From CAYURR01 sp964446745 (lineage in GTDB: Bacteria > Bacillota > Clostridia > Lachnospirales > WQUN01): a DNA stretch of 64,000 bases. Where the stretch lies: positions 12,818 through 76,817 of the forward strand of contig CAYURR010000001.1 of NCBI GenBank assembly GCA_964446745.1, written 5' to 3'. The notes beneath the pieces are model-generated. The model was not told where the DNA came from. It saw nothing but the letters and a program-made list of their open reading frames with translations, and did no database searches. This document shows, piece after piece, positions 45,405 to 55,283 of the stretch. Both the position numbers and the translations under genes were made by a program. Position 1 is the stretch's first letter. Each line of letters begins with the position of its first letter.

Positions 45405-47471
45405 TTATTCTATTCCCAATGCTTTAAATACCGCATCCTCCGGTGTTGTATAAAATGATGTTTGAAATTTGGCAAACAGTTCTGCCGGCACAGTGGATAT
45501 ATCTACAGCACTTGACATAGGTAGCAGAACACGTTTCGCTCCGGCATCAAAGCATACCTGTAGAGTATTGGCAAGCTCCTCAACCTTGTTAACCGTACCA
45601 CCAATGCTCATATTGCCGAGTATGCACATCTGCGACTGTATCGGCTTTTTGAGTGCCGCACTACACAATGCCACAAAGCCGCACAAGGCAAGCTCGGCAG
45701 TAATTCCGATTCCTTGACAGTCTGCTATGTGCATGAGGAAATTGCTGTTATCTACGCTTATTGAGCCGCTTATCAACTTCTTGTTTGCTTTGAAATAGTT
45801 TTGAGCCGTTCTAAGGCTCTCTTTCGCTTCACGGTCAGAGCCGGCACCAGTTACTTCAAACTTACCGTTACCACCAACGACCTCTGTTTCTAATTTAAAC
45901 ACACCAAGCATACCGCTATCACCACGGGCAACGGTATAGATATGGCCCGGTTTACCCTGCCCTTCGGGTATTAGCTTTCCTGCACCTTGTTCCGGTACAG
46001 ACACAAAATGTTCTTCAAATGATTCGTTGTCTATATAAGAAAAATGAACATCGTAAAACTCCATACCGCCGATTTTTTTAAGCTGTTCTTTTACTCGGCG
46101 GCGGCCTTCGAGAGCATATTCAAGTATTTCTCGCACATCGTCTTTAGTAAACTCACCGTGAGGGTAGAGCAGTTTAATTAGCCCCGAAACGGTCTTGCGA
46201 ACAGCGATAACATCTCTTTGATTGAGGTTATTACCGAGTTTAAAGTATTTATCAATAGCATCACCAAAAGCACGTTTACGCATTTCTCTAAAAAACTCAG
46301 CCACATAATCTGTAATAAAACCATACTCATCGGTCAAAAATTCCGGTCGCATTTTTGGTATCTCCCATCCGGGCAGATAGTAGTGCATACGATCAAAGAA
46401 TGCACTATCGTAAGCCATTGCTTCGGGGAATGGATCGAATAGGTGAGATGTTTTGAGCAAGACATCAACGCTTTGGTTTATGTTGCCTACGAACACCATA
46501 GAAGCGTTGGCAGACTTTTCTTCTTTGCCTCTTGCAAATGAACCGGAAGCCATAAAGTCTTTCATTATCTGGATACCGTCTTTATCCTTGAAGGTGATTC
46601 CGGCAACTTCATCAAAAGCAACACAGTCCCACATACCGACAAGTCCGATTGTTCTATTCGCCATATTGTAGAATAAATTAGCAACGGTGGTTTGACCACC
46701 GGACACAAGGATAGAGTTTGGGGAAATTTCCTTATATATATGTGATTTACCTGTACCACGAGGTCCCAACTCACATAGATTGTAATTGTTTTCTACGAGA
46801 GGAATAATCCGGGCTAATATATGCCACTTCACTCTTGTTTCAAGTTGTGTACATTCCATACCTACACTTCGAAGCAGAACATCGATCCATTCGTCCTTGT
46901 CAAAGCCCTTTCTACCTTCAAAGAATTCTACCATATCCATATTCGGTAATTGAATTGGTGTCAACTCCTCAATTTCAAAGGGGCTGACCTTGCTCTTTTT
47001 ATTTTTCGGTATATCAGAATCAAATTCGTCATAGCGTTCATCAAGACGGTTATAGTTCATTCGGATGATGCACCATATACCGCCGGACAGTAACTTTTCA
47101 AACCGCTTTATGTAATCATCGGATATAACTACATTTTTTAAGTTGAGGTTAGAAAATATGGCTTTGTAGACATCGTTGTCTGGGTCAAGCTTCGCTTCCA
47201 CCTTGTCAATAACTGTATATGTTCCGATTTCTCTGATCTTGGATTTTATCTTTTCTGCTTCATCAGGACGCACAAAATTATCGGCAAGAATACTTTTAAC
47301 TCTTTCTATACCGTCTTGTATACTTGCTTCATCATCTGTGGCACAGTACATACCCAATAGATATTCAAGCACATATATTGGTACATTAGCCCCTTCTTTG
47401 ATTTTCTTAGTCAAGTCCTTGCGAACAACTTTGCCGGAAAAATGCTCATTTAGTTTTGCGTTCAGGCTCAT
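45405..47471 (-). CDS. brxL: BREX protein BrxL (Lon-like AAA+ ATPase)
   Basis: 688 aa from ATG 47471 after AGAGGTGG. N-terminal BrxL domain (MSLNAKLNEHFSGKVVRKDL), then an AAA+ module with Walker A GPRGTGKSH near residue 235 and Walker B FDEVAG near 287, and a C-terminal Lon-like domain from about 560. At the Lon active-site segment, where Lon has DGPSAG, the sequence reads DCQGIGI, so the serine of the Ser-Lys dyad is missing. This agrees with BrxL acting as a DNA-engaging ATPase rather than a protease. BrxL is the marker of type 1 BREX and is the last gene of the operon. Confidence 0.96.
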   Translation of the reverse strand: MSLNAKLNEHFSGKVVRKDLTKKIKEGANVPIYVLEYLLGMYCATDDEASIQDGIERVKSILADNFVRPDEAEKIKSKIREIGTYTVIDKVEAKLDPDNDVYKAIFSNLNLKNVVISDDYIKRFEKLLSGGIWCIIRMNYNRLDERYDEFDSDIPKNKKSKVSPFEIEELTPIQLPNMDMVEFFEGRKGFDKDEWIDVLLRSVGMECTQLETRVKWHILARIIPLVENNYNLCELGPRGTGKSHIYKEISPNSILVSGGQTTVANLFYNMANRTIGLVGMWDCVAFDEVAGITFKDKDGIQIMKDFMASGSFARGKEEKSANASMVFVGNINQSVDVLLKTSHLFDPFPEAMAYDSAFFDRMHYYLPGWEIPKMRPEFLTDEYGFITDYVAEFFREMRKRAFGDAIDKYFKLGNNLNQRDVIAVRKTVSGLIKLLYPHGEFTKDDVREILEYALEGRRRVKEQLKKIGGMEFYDVHFSYIDNESFEEHFVSVPEQGAGKLIPEGQGKPGHIYTVARGDSGMLGVFKLETEVVGGNGKFEVTGAGSDREAKESLRTAQNYFKANKKLISGSISVDNSNFLMHIADCQGIGITAELALCGFVALCSAALKKPIQSQMCILGNMSIGGTVNKVEELANTLQVCFDAGAKRVLLPMSSAVDISTVPAELFAKFQTSFYTTPEDAVFKALGIE

Positions 47472-47481
47472 AACCCACCTC

Positions 47482-50079
47482 TTAAAATTTAATACCACCA
47501 AATACCAAGTCTATAGTGAATGGAATTCTATCATGTACCTTGTTTACCATTTCGCCCTCGTCCTCTAAAATAAGATAGTATTCCTTTGTTTTATCGTAAG
47601 GTATGTTTTTAAGCGTAAACTTCTCTTTGTATGTCCTATCTTCGGGATTTATGCTTGTACTCTCCGCAATTATAATGTTTTCGTTTGAAATACGCTCACC
47701 TTTATCGTCCACAAAATAAACCTTTAAGCGCATTGGCAAAACCTTTTCCTCAACACGCTCGTTTTGGAAAAATGTGAGGTAGGTTATAACATTAGTCAAC
47801 CGGCGTGAAAGATTAGTTAGGCTGATGGTTACTTTTTTTGCACCTTTAGAAGTAGTGGCGTTCTTGTCACTCTTAAACTTAATAACCGGTATAACCACCT
47901 CTTGCAAGCTTGCACCACCATGAACATATCCAGATCCTGAGCCTTGCACCTTAAAACAACTTGTTGCACGGGGAATAACGACATAAATAGAATCACTTAC
48001 ACCTTTCAAATAAGAACATGGAAATGCTTGCGTGCTTTGGATATCCGGTTTACTTCTCGATAAAAGAAATCTTCTCTTAGCTTCAATACATTCTGAAAGC
48101 TCCTTTGGAATCTTATCGCTTTCAGACAGCGGGGAACGTTTATAGATATAACCATGATCTGAGGTAATGATGATGTTAATTGCACTAATACCATATTTAA
48201 GTAATCTTATAAGTGCGGATAGTTCCGCAAAACACTTATTTGTGGCTTCAAACACTTCATGCTCTGTACCGGCGTTATCTCCCCTTGCATCAATAGAATT
48301 GTGGTAGATATAAATGAGCTTAACATCCTTAAAACATTCAGAGAGTTTGCCCTTTTGCTTTGACAAGGCAATAAGATTTTCATAAGTGATGGCAACAGCT
48401 TCATTTCTGTATTGTTGTAATATCTTCTCTCTGTTCTCTGTACCTTGTGTGGAAATGCCGTCAACTAATATATCTGCCTTTTCATTAATTTCTATGGTTT
48501 TATGCGGTAACAAGGCAGCCATACCTAATTTTGTGTAAGATGGGATAACACCTAACATGCAAGATAGCTCTGTAGTTCCTTTTTGTTCCGCATTAAGTAT
48601 TTCCGTAAGCTCTAAAGCTGATTCATAGCGTAAACCATCCGAAATAACAACAATAATTCGCTCATTGTCGGACACAAAGCCACGGATATATTTGTCATAA
48701 AAATTCTGTTGCGTTGTAATGCCATGAATTTGCCATGATAAAGTGCCATTAGCAGCTTGATAATCATTATCTAATAAGGAACACCACTTAATGGATAGTT
48801 CGTTTAAGAACCAGTTTGTATAGGTGTTTTCAACCTTTGAACAAATACCCATATAAGCCTCTGACATGCCAAAGTTGATATCCGAACTCTCTCGCTCCAA
48901 TCGACCGCAGGCTGTTATAAAATGACGATAACAGGAATCTAACTTGTAAAGGTTCTGTGTATAGCTTTCAAACAGTTTTGCAGTGGTTACTCCGGGCAAG
49001 TCGTTGTGCTTAGAAACAAGCATAAAAAACTCGCAAGCCGATAATAAAATAGAATATTCATTTTCAAACTCGGTATAAAAGCGTTTATTTCGTCTACGGT
49101 TAATAATCCTTCTGTACTTTTCATACTCACCAACATCAAGATTGATGTTTTCGCAAATACGCACAATTATATTTTTGTCAAAGGTATCAAAAGTATCGCA
49201 GTCGATAATATCTTCTATAATAAGACTTGATATAGCCTCATCAAGCCCTAGCTTGTCCTGCACAATACTTGCAAGGGCTTTGTATTCATTAAAATAATCT
49301 GTGTTTTTCATAAAGTTATCAATGAATACAACACAGTTCGTATCTGTTGACACAAACGGCTTCCATACGTCCGGCAATTTACCATTTAGGTTACTTGCTA
49401 AATGGGTGACAAACAGCAATATAGCCAGCTTTTCAAGACTTTGTTCGGAGAAGTCATATCCGTAGGACTTAGTTATTAGTTTCCATAACACTTCTATGTT
49501 TCCAAACTTATTGATACCCTCAATGATTGAGGTTTCGCCGCGAGTATATTCAATCAATAAGGAACGAATGATATTATCAAAGTTTGGAGCGGACAACTTG
49601 CATAGGACAGATAACACGCCAATATCAATTCTGTTTTCTGTATATGGTGCAAGGTTGTAGCCTTCAAACTTTTTGCAACGTTCGGCATTACGAAAAAATA
49701 TCATATATTTATCTACCACATAACGCAGGCTTGGATTAATGCCCATATTTAAAAGGTGCAGAGAGACTTCATCTGTAGAGAAAAGTTGACTGTATTTAAT
49801 GGTATCGGTCAGCCAGTTTTCACGGTTGCCCGGTCGTGGCATGGGTGAATATACCAGTAGGTTGCTTGTCGTGTCGGTTTCCTCTATGTACAGCTTGGTA
49901 GCGAACATATTATTGTCGTACAGCTTGATAACCTTAGCATTATCTAAATTGAGAGAGTCTATATCGTCGGCAAATGTACCGCTTTCATCATACCAAAAGA
50001 CAATGCTTCGCTCTGCCCCTTGCTTTGGTGGGGCGGAGAAAAGTTTGTTTAGTTGGCGTTTTACTTCGGTTAGGTTCAT
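47482..50079 (-). CDS. pglZ: BREX phosphatase-domain protein PglZ (BrxZ)
   Basis: 865 aa. The central alkaline-phosphatase-superfamily core is recognised by VVISDGLRYESALELTEIL near residue 478 and ITSDHGYIYKRSP near 640 (metal-binding Asp/His). The N terminus MNLTEVKRQLNKLFSAPPKQ and the beta-rich C terminus match type 1 PglZ. PglZ is required for BREX defence and modification. The start overlaps the stop of the upstream HD-HSP90 gene by 4 bases (ATGA), so that accessory gene is truly built into the BREX transcript. brxL starts 11 bases after its stop. Confidence 0.95.
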   Translation of the reverse strand: MNLTEVKRQLNKLFSAPPKQGAERSIVFWYDESGTFADDIDSLNLDNAKVIKLYDNNMFATKLYIEETDTTSNLLVYSPMPRPGNRENWLTDTIKYSQLFSTDEVSLHLLNMGINPSLRYVVDKYMIFFRNAERCKKFEGYNLAPYTENRIDIGVLSVLCKLSAPNFDNIIRSLLIEYTRGETSIIEGINKFGNIEVLWKLITKSYGYDFSEQSLEKLAILLFVTHLASNLNGKLPDVWKPFVSTDTNCVVFIDNFMKNTDYFNEYKALASIVQDKLGLDEAISSLIIEDIIDCDTFDTFDKNIIVRICENINLDVGEYEKYRRIINRRRNKRFYTEFENEYSILLSACEFFMLVSKHNDLPGVTTAKLFESYTQNLYKLDSCYRHFITACGRLERESSDINFGMSEAYMGICSKVENTYTNWFLNELSIKWCSLLDNDYQAANGTLSWQIHGITTQQNFYDKYIRGFVSDNERIIVVISDGLRYESALELTEILNAEQKGTTELSCMLGVIPSYTKLGMAALLPHKTIEINEKADILVDGISTQGTENREKILQQYRNEAVAITYENLIALSKQKGKLSECFKDVKLIYIYHNSIDARGDNAGTEHEVFEATNKCFAELSALIRLLKYGISAINIIITSDHGYIYKRSPLSESDKIPKELSECIEAKRRFLLSRSKPDIQSTQAFPCSYLKGVSDSIYVVIPRATSCFKVQGSGSGYVHGGASLQEVVIPVIKFKSDKNATTSKGAKKVTISLTNLSRRLTNVITYLTFFQNERVEEKVLPMRLKVYFVDDKGERISNENIIIAESTSINPEDRTYKEKFTLKNIPYDKTKEYYLILEDEGEMVNKVHDRIPFTIDLVFGGIKF

Positions 50080-53000
50080 GGGTTCACCTCGCCTAAAACG
50101 CCAAATAGATGTTGATATAATTCTTCGCATTTTTGTTTTATAGTTTCTTCTGACTCAGTGAAAATTTGATGAGGCGATTCTTTTACATAATTGATAAATA
50201 TAAAAATCTTATTTTTTCTAAGACCCTTTATTAATTCTTTATCATTCATAAAAGATTTTAAAACACTAAAGGTAATAGGTAAAAGCATCTTGTTTGAAAC
50301 TACTGCGCCTTCAATTACATTTTTGGTAAATCGTATCTCTTTTGCAAAATAAGGTGTATCAGATACTTTGAATGACTCCAATCCCTTTATCAATTCACAT
50401 ACAATAAATGGATCGTCTTGTCGATATTTGAAAACATCATCTTTGTTGTCAATTATTATTGAATTGAAAAAGGCCTTCATCAAATTTCTATTTTTGTAGT
50501 CGATTTCGACACCGTCTTTTGCAATAAAAGAAAGTGAAATATCTACTAATTCTTCAGTATCGGTATTTTTTATTGAGTATAAATACCAATTTCTGAAAAT
50601 ATGTAGATTATCGTGATTGCAAAGACCATTAATTGATAACCCTCTCACATCATAAATAGTTGAACCATCACATAACATGTTTAGAATGTCAGCATGTATT
50701 TCAGAAGGATACCCTGCTATGTATAATGTTTTTAAACGACTTAGATTTTCGTTTCTATATTTTTTTTCAACCACATATTGAGAAATTGCAGATACAAAAA
50801 CAGCTAAATTATCAAATGCATCAAGTGATCCAAAATAGTATGCGTTCGGTTCATAATTCCTTAATGCATACGCATAAATCTCATTCATTAAATCTGTTGA
50901 GTTAAGTAACTTCAATAATTTGTCCATTGATGCCTTATGAATCCTCTCAACAATCTGCTTTTGTATGAGTTCATTTTTGAATTGTTGTCTATTTAAGTGA
51001 AGAATATCTTTGGCTTCATATGAATATAAATCAATTCGCACTAAATAATCAGTAAGAGATAAAACCGCGTCATCAAGTTTTATACCTCTGTAGGAAAAAT
51101 AAATCTTGCTCTGCTCATATTTGTCAAACCACGATAATTCATCAAAACCTATACGTACAATGGCATTCAATGGGTTTTTATCCTGCAAATGCGAATCTTC
51201 ATTAATCCAAATGTATAATCCATCTCTTGGAGTTACAATGTATGGTTTATCTTCAGACACTTCAGTTTTATCCGATGTAATTTCATTTAGCACTTCCTCA
51301 CTTTCAATGGCCTTATAAAAGCAACCATCCATCAGGCAACATATCCACACAGCTTTCAGATCATAAACTATTTTATTACGCGGTTCATACGAAAACTTAA
51401 ATATACTTTCATTTGATAGTCCTCCTTCTATTGTCATGGAACTATCACTTGGTTTCTCATCATTCTTTTTTTTGCATAGCGGCGTTTCAACCCTGAAAAA
51501 TCCATATCCATTATTGATTTGAATCTCTTGTTCAATACTCCATATAAATTGATTTAGTACTACAAGATCTCTTTTTATCCCTTCAGCATTTGGATTAAAT
51601 TTGGCTGATTCGAAAGTAGATGCATCACTATTGTATATATTATTTATTTTTTCGACACTAATATACATAAACATTTTTGTAGAATAGTTTATGGAGTATA
51701 TATTTTCATCGTAAAAATAGCATTCTCTGTTCACACTATCATTTATTCTTTTTTTATATTCAGCTTTATTCTTTTCATATGTTTCATTGTCATAAAATTT
51801 GGATTCAATGAAACCTCCATCACTATCTGTTTTGTTGTTAAACGTAATGCATAGAACATTGCCATCATATGGGGATCTCGATATGCAATGCAATTGTTCT
51901 GTAAACATAAAAACAGTCTGCATACCTATACCAAAATTTCCGCTTGGTTTTAACCATTCAGGCATGTCTTTAATCTTTCTTCTCATAAAATCAGTATTAT
52001 AGCTTGTACCGATATTCCCAATTTTTTCAAGTGTTTTATAATCTATGCCTATGCCAAAATCAACAACAGATACTTTTAACATTAATTTGGCATTTTCCGG
52101 AATGGTTTTAACGTCTTTTTCATTTCGTGTGTCAAAAGAAACATACTCATTTTCAAATACATAAACAGGTTGTACTTCAACGGCAATAGGATACGAATAG
52201 AATAAATCTGCATTAGTAAAGTCATAGGGTTGTAGTTTATTGTTAATATGGGTTACATTGTTTTTTAACCACATTTTACCGTTTGGCGACTGTAATATAT
52301 CCCAAATACGGAATCGTGTTGCATCCATGGCATTTTGCACCAATTCACGTATAAACGGTACTTCTGAAGTATATATATTTGAACCGCTAATAATCTCAAA
52401 AGCTTTTTGATGTGTGATATTAAACTTTAGATGTAAAATATCGTCTGGTATTTTCTTTCCATTAACACAAGCATCAAAAGGCAATAGGTTAGACATTGTA
52501 CCAACAAAATTATCAGGATTTATTTTATGTGAGTTTACTTTGCAGAAATCAATGAGTTCTTTTAAACCGTTATATTCCTTTTTATACAACCTTAGTATCT
52601 TGTTATCTGGACAATCAACGCTTATATATATTTCATTACAATCAATTTTTATGTTTCTTGTAGATTTATGCTTTTTGTAGTGAAGCTGTGATTCGCACGG
52701 TAATTCTCCATAATAATCAACCGTAAATGGATGGAATCTATTATCTGACAAATCCAAAGTATCTCCGATACTCAGTAAAAATGCCACAAATAGGGGGTGT
52801 GCATACTCACGCCCAATTCCATCAACTTTACGAGGCAAAAGATTCATTTTTTCGTTGTTTTTGCGGTTGTGCGTATAAGCTATGTCTGCCAGATATCTAA
52901 AAAACACATCAGGAATATCTATGTTAGTGGTTATCGTTTTTACACCTGTCATAAAATACTCCAATATTTTATTTCTTGATCTTTCCGAGTGATTTTTACG

Positions 53001-53483
53001 CATATATTCAGTAACTGCAAAAATAATATCTATGTCATTTTTGCATTTATCATCACCATTTTGTAAACTCCCATATGTATTTAGTGTAGTAACCGCTTTT
53101 TTAAACGAATCATTGTAATCAGATACAGCTTTTCTATTTATCCAATCTTGAAACCCTTCATCATGTATACATTCGATGACATCTTTTTCATTAAAAACCA
53201 TACCAATATCATGTGTATACGCACCCATTAAAGTTAAATAGCAATCAATGGGTGTGAGTGTTTCTATGCGTTCTTTACCTAAAACACGTTCTATGTTAAA
53301 CAAGACATTTTCACTATGCGACTTATCGTGTAAACTGTATGTTGGAAAAATTTTTATTATAGAATTTAAGTATTTTTCAACATTTGCTTTGACCATTTCC
53401 CAATGTGTTAGTAATACTTTATATTCACTGTGTTGGCTCACTATAATTTCCAAGTGCTTTTCTATTCCATATGTATAATCCAT
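50076..53483 (-). CDS. HD-domain plus HSP90-type (GHKL) ATPase accessory protein in BREX
   Basis: 1135 aa from ATG 53483, five bases after GGAGG. An N-terminal HD-like domain shows SLHDKSH near residue 52 and AYTHDIGMVF near 91. A GHKL ATPase follows with the N box RELVQNAMDA (379-388), G1 box DFGIGID (475-481) and G2 box GNFGIGMQ (515-522). The rest (about 600-1135) is unassigned. The HSP90-like layout suggests an ATP-driven switch, and the HD part may cleave nucleotides or phosphates. It is not a core BREX gene. A non-coding gap of about 180 bases lies upstream of it, so it may have its own promoter. Confidence 0.85.
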   Translation of the reverse strand: MDYTYGIEKHLEIIVSQHSEYKVLLTHWEMVKANVEKYLNSIIKIFPTYSLHDKSHSENVLFNIERVLGKERIETLTPIDCYLTLMGAYTHDIGMVFNEKDVIECIHDEGFQDWINRKAVSDYNDSFKKAVTTLNTYGSLQNGDDKCKNDIDIIFAVTEYMRKNHSERSRNKILEYFMTGVKTITTNIDIPDVFFRYLADIAYTHNRKNNEKMNLLPRKVDGIGREYAHPLFVAFLLSIGDTLDLSDNRFHPFTVDYYGELPCESQLHYKKHKSTRNIKIDCNEIYISVDCPDNKILRLYKKEYNGLKELIDFCKVNSHKINPDNFVGTMSNLLPFDACVNGKKIPDDILHLKFNITHQKAFEIISGSNIYTSEVPFIRELVQNAMDATRFRIWDILQSPNGKMWLKNNVTHINNKLQPYDFTNADLFYSYPIAVEVQPVYVFENEYVSFDTRNEKDVKTIPENAKLMLKVSVVDFGIGIDYKTLEKIGNIGTSYNTDFMRRKIKDMPEWLKPSGNFGIGMQTVFMFTEQLHCISRSPYDGNVLCITFNNKTDSDGGFIESKFYDNETYEKNKAEYKKRINDSVNRECYFYDENIYSINYSTKMFMYISVEKINNIYNSDASTFESAKFNPNAEGIKRDLVVLNQFIWSIEQEIQINNGYGFFRVETPLCKKKNDEKPSDSSMTIEGGLSNESIFKFSYEPRNKIVYDLKAVWICCLMDGCFYKAIESEEVLNEITSDKTEVSEDKPYIVTPRDGLYIWINEDSHLQDKNPLNAIVRIGFDELSWFDKYEQSKIYFSYRGIKLDDAVLSLTDYLVRIDLYSYEAKDILHLNRQQFKNELIQKQIVERIHKASMDKLLKLLNSTDLMNEIYAYALRNYEPNAYYFGSLDAFDNLAVFVSAISQYVVEKKYRNENLSRLKTLYIAGYPSEIHADILNMLCDGSTIYDVRGLSINGLCNHDNLHIFRNWYLYSIKNTDTEELVDISLSFIAKDGVEIDYKNRNLMKAFFNSIIIDNKDDVFKYRQDDPFIVCELIKGLESFKVSDTPYFAKEIRFTKNVIEGAVVSNKMLLPITFSVLKSFMNDKELIKGLRKNKIFIFINYVKESPHQIFTESEETIKQKCEELYQHLFGVLGEVNP

Positions 53484-53667
53484 GTAATCCTCCATACAAC
53501 CTAAAATCCCGGCTACACATAACAAGTTACTTCAAAAAACCCGAAATATCAAGAAAAACTCCTGCATCATCGTCACAATAACACCTGACGATAGAATGTC
53601 ACAAAACATTGAATTTCCGGCATCTCGTTAGGTGATTCCGGGATTTCAGGATACAATATAAATGAGC

Positions 53668-54177
53668 TTAACTATCTTCTCTGATTTTAGTTATCGGAAA
53701 TTTGGAATATGTACTATGAGTATTCCAATCATCTATTGATAAAACTTCTACGCCGGAAATCATTTTGTTTCTTATTTTGCTATTCCTCTGAAATTCAAAA
53801 GGAAGTCTATCCAATAATTTTTCACGTAAAAGTTTTTTTAACTCAGGTGAATTATCTTTACATTCCATAACATACACGTATTGCACGGGTGCAACATCAT
53901 TACAAGCCCATACGAAAATTAGGCTATCATAAAATTTCCTTACCACATTAGACAGTTTTTTAGGGGACAGTGGATCAAATCCACTGTCCTTTGCTTTTTG
54001 ATTTATAGTTGCGTTTTTGTATTCAACAAAAAAATATGTCTTGTGTTTGAATATAAAGTCCACATCAGCCAAGGGGACACTTTTGTATACTTCATGTAAT
54101 TCATCTGTTGCATATTCTGCCAAAGAAAAATCAAATTGGTAAGCTCCATTTTCTTCTCTCAGAATCATATTTGTCAT
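53668..54177 (-). CDS. PD-(D/E)XK-like nuclease candidate paired with an ATPase
   Basis: 169 aa. Residues 38-56 (ADVDFIFKHKTYFFVEYKNA) give Asp-38/Asp-40, then Glu-52-x-Lys-54 on the next strand, the PD-(D/E)XK pattern. The rest is mixed alpha/beta with a basic patch (REKLLDRLPFEFQRNSKIRN). The start is one base after the stop of the ATPase gene, so the two are translated together. Nuclease-ATPase couples are common in anti-phage systems. I do not recognise the exact family; a related possibility is a TOPRIM/DUF4435-type effector, but the Glu-x-Lys signature fits better with PD-(D/E)XK. Confidence 0.65.
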   Translation of the reverse strand: MTNMILREENGAYQFDFSLAEYATDELHEVYKSVPLADVDFIFKHKTYFFVEYKNATINQKAKDSGFDPLSPKKLSNVVRKFYDSLIFVWACNDVAPVQYVYVMECKDNSPELKKLLREKLLDRLPFEFQRNSKIRNKMISGVEVLSIDDWNTHSTYSKFPITKIREDS

Positions 54178-54178
54178 T

Positions 54179-55270
54179 TTATTCCCCTACCCTCATATCA
54201 TAGACTTCATCAAGTAACTTGTCGAACGCACTTGTGATAGGATTGTTTCGTAAGTCTCTAAAATTTTTATTCGTTTCACACTCTATACCGTTATTATTTT
54301 TATATAATGAATGGAAAAGAATAGAATCTGTTTCTTTCTGTCGTACTTCGAAATATTTTGCAAAAATGTAGTCATGTGTAGCAACAAATATCTGCACACC
54401 TTGACGTGATAATTCGAGCAAGATTTCAACAATATCAGGTATAAGCTTAGGATTGATATTGGTTTCGGGTTCATCCCATATGAGAACAGTAGATTTCCTA
54501 ATGTTTTCATTCATTATGAGTTGCCACAGCAAGCCCAATTTTTTATTACCTTCCGCTTCAATTTCAAAATTCGTTCTTTGTCCGTTAGGCTTAATAATAT
54601 AAAACGAATTATTTTCAACAATTATCTTTCCACCTATAATCTTTTCGATCGCTGGCAATAAGATTGAGAAAATAGGTGTAATATAATCAATCTTCCATTG
54701 TAAAGCTTGAGTAATAACATCGAGGAAAGTGCTGTCAAACGGCATATCTTTGCTATACTTTTTTGCCATTTCAACTAATCCGTTTGAATGGGTTAGCATT
54801 TCCTTGGCCGGAATAAACACACTATTTTCATGTGTTTGTCTATCTAATTCGCTTATCAGCTTTATGTTTTCGCCTGCGGGAATGCCTAATTGCGGTGCAT
54901 ATATTTTATGAGAAAAGTTATTACAAAAAATATTTATTTCCGCTTCATTAGGAAGTGTTGAGTAGATACCTACATTTTGTTGTCTGCCATTAAAGGCAAG
55001 CAAATCAATAAATTGGATAGGGCGAAAACAGTCTAAGAAAATTTTCACTCTATGGTATGCAGTAATAACATCGTTTGTATCATCACCCTGCTGTAATAAT
55101 TCTCTTGCTTTATCCGCATTAGCTCCAACATAGAGTCCATATAAAAATTTTAATAAGTGTGTCTTACCTGTGCCATTCTCTCCAATAATAACATTTACAG
55201 CATTACCAAACTTAATACTAATATCTTTAAATACCGTAAAATTCTTGATTTCAACCTTATAGATAGCCAT
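54179..55270 (-). CDS. SMC/RecF-like AAA ATPase
   Basis: 363 aa. Walker A IGENGTGKTHLLKFLYG starts at residue 29, and Walker B is VLIWDEPETNINPKL near 260, followed by an H-loop-like VATHDYIFAKYF. This is the AAA_15/AAA_21 layout of OLD- and RecF-like ATPases used by many abortive-infection systems. The central region (about 100-230) is the usual inserted helical part. It follows pglX-C by 13 bases and is coupled to the nuclease-like gene. The pair probably forms a sensor/effector module carried in the BREX operon. Confidence 0.85.
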   Translation of the reverse strand: MAIYKVEIKNFTVFKDISIKFGNAVNVIIGENGTGKTHLLKFLYGLYVGANADKARELLQQGDDTNDVITAYHRVKIFLDCFRPIQFIDLLAFNGRQQNVGIYSTLPNEAEINIFCNNFSHKIYAPQLGIPAGENIKLISELDRQTHENSVFIPAKEMLTHSNGLVEMAKKYSKDMPFDSTFLDVITQALQWKIDYITPIFSILLPAIEKIIGGKIIVENNSFYIIKPNGQRTNFEIEAEGNKKLGLLWQLIMNENIRKSTVLIWDEPETNINPKLIPDIVEILLELSRQGVQIFVATHDYIFAKYFEVRQKETDSILFHSLYKNNNGIECETNKNFRDLRNNPITSAFDKLLDEVYDMRVGE

Positions 55271-55283
55271 GTTCGTTTTCCCC

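Noticed and set aside
45405..47471. Considered as an active Lon protease
   Set aside because: The Lon serine position reads Gly in DCQGIGI, the N-terminal domain is BrxL-specific, and the neighbours are BREX genes.
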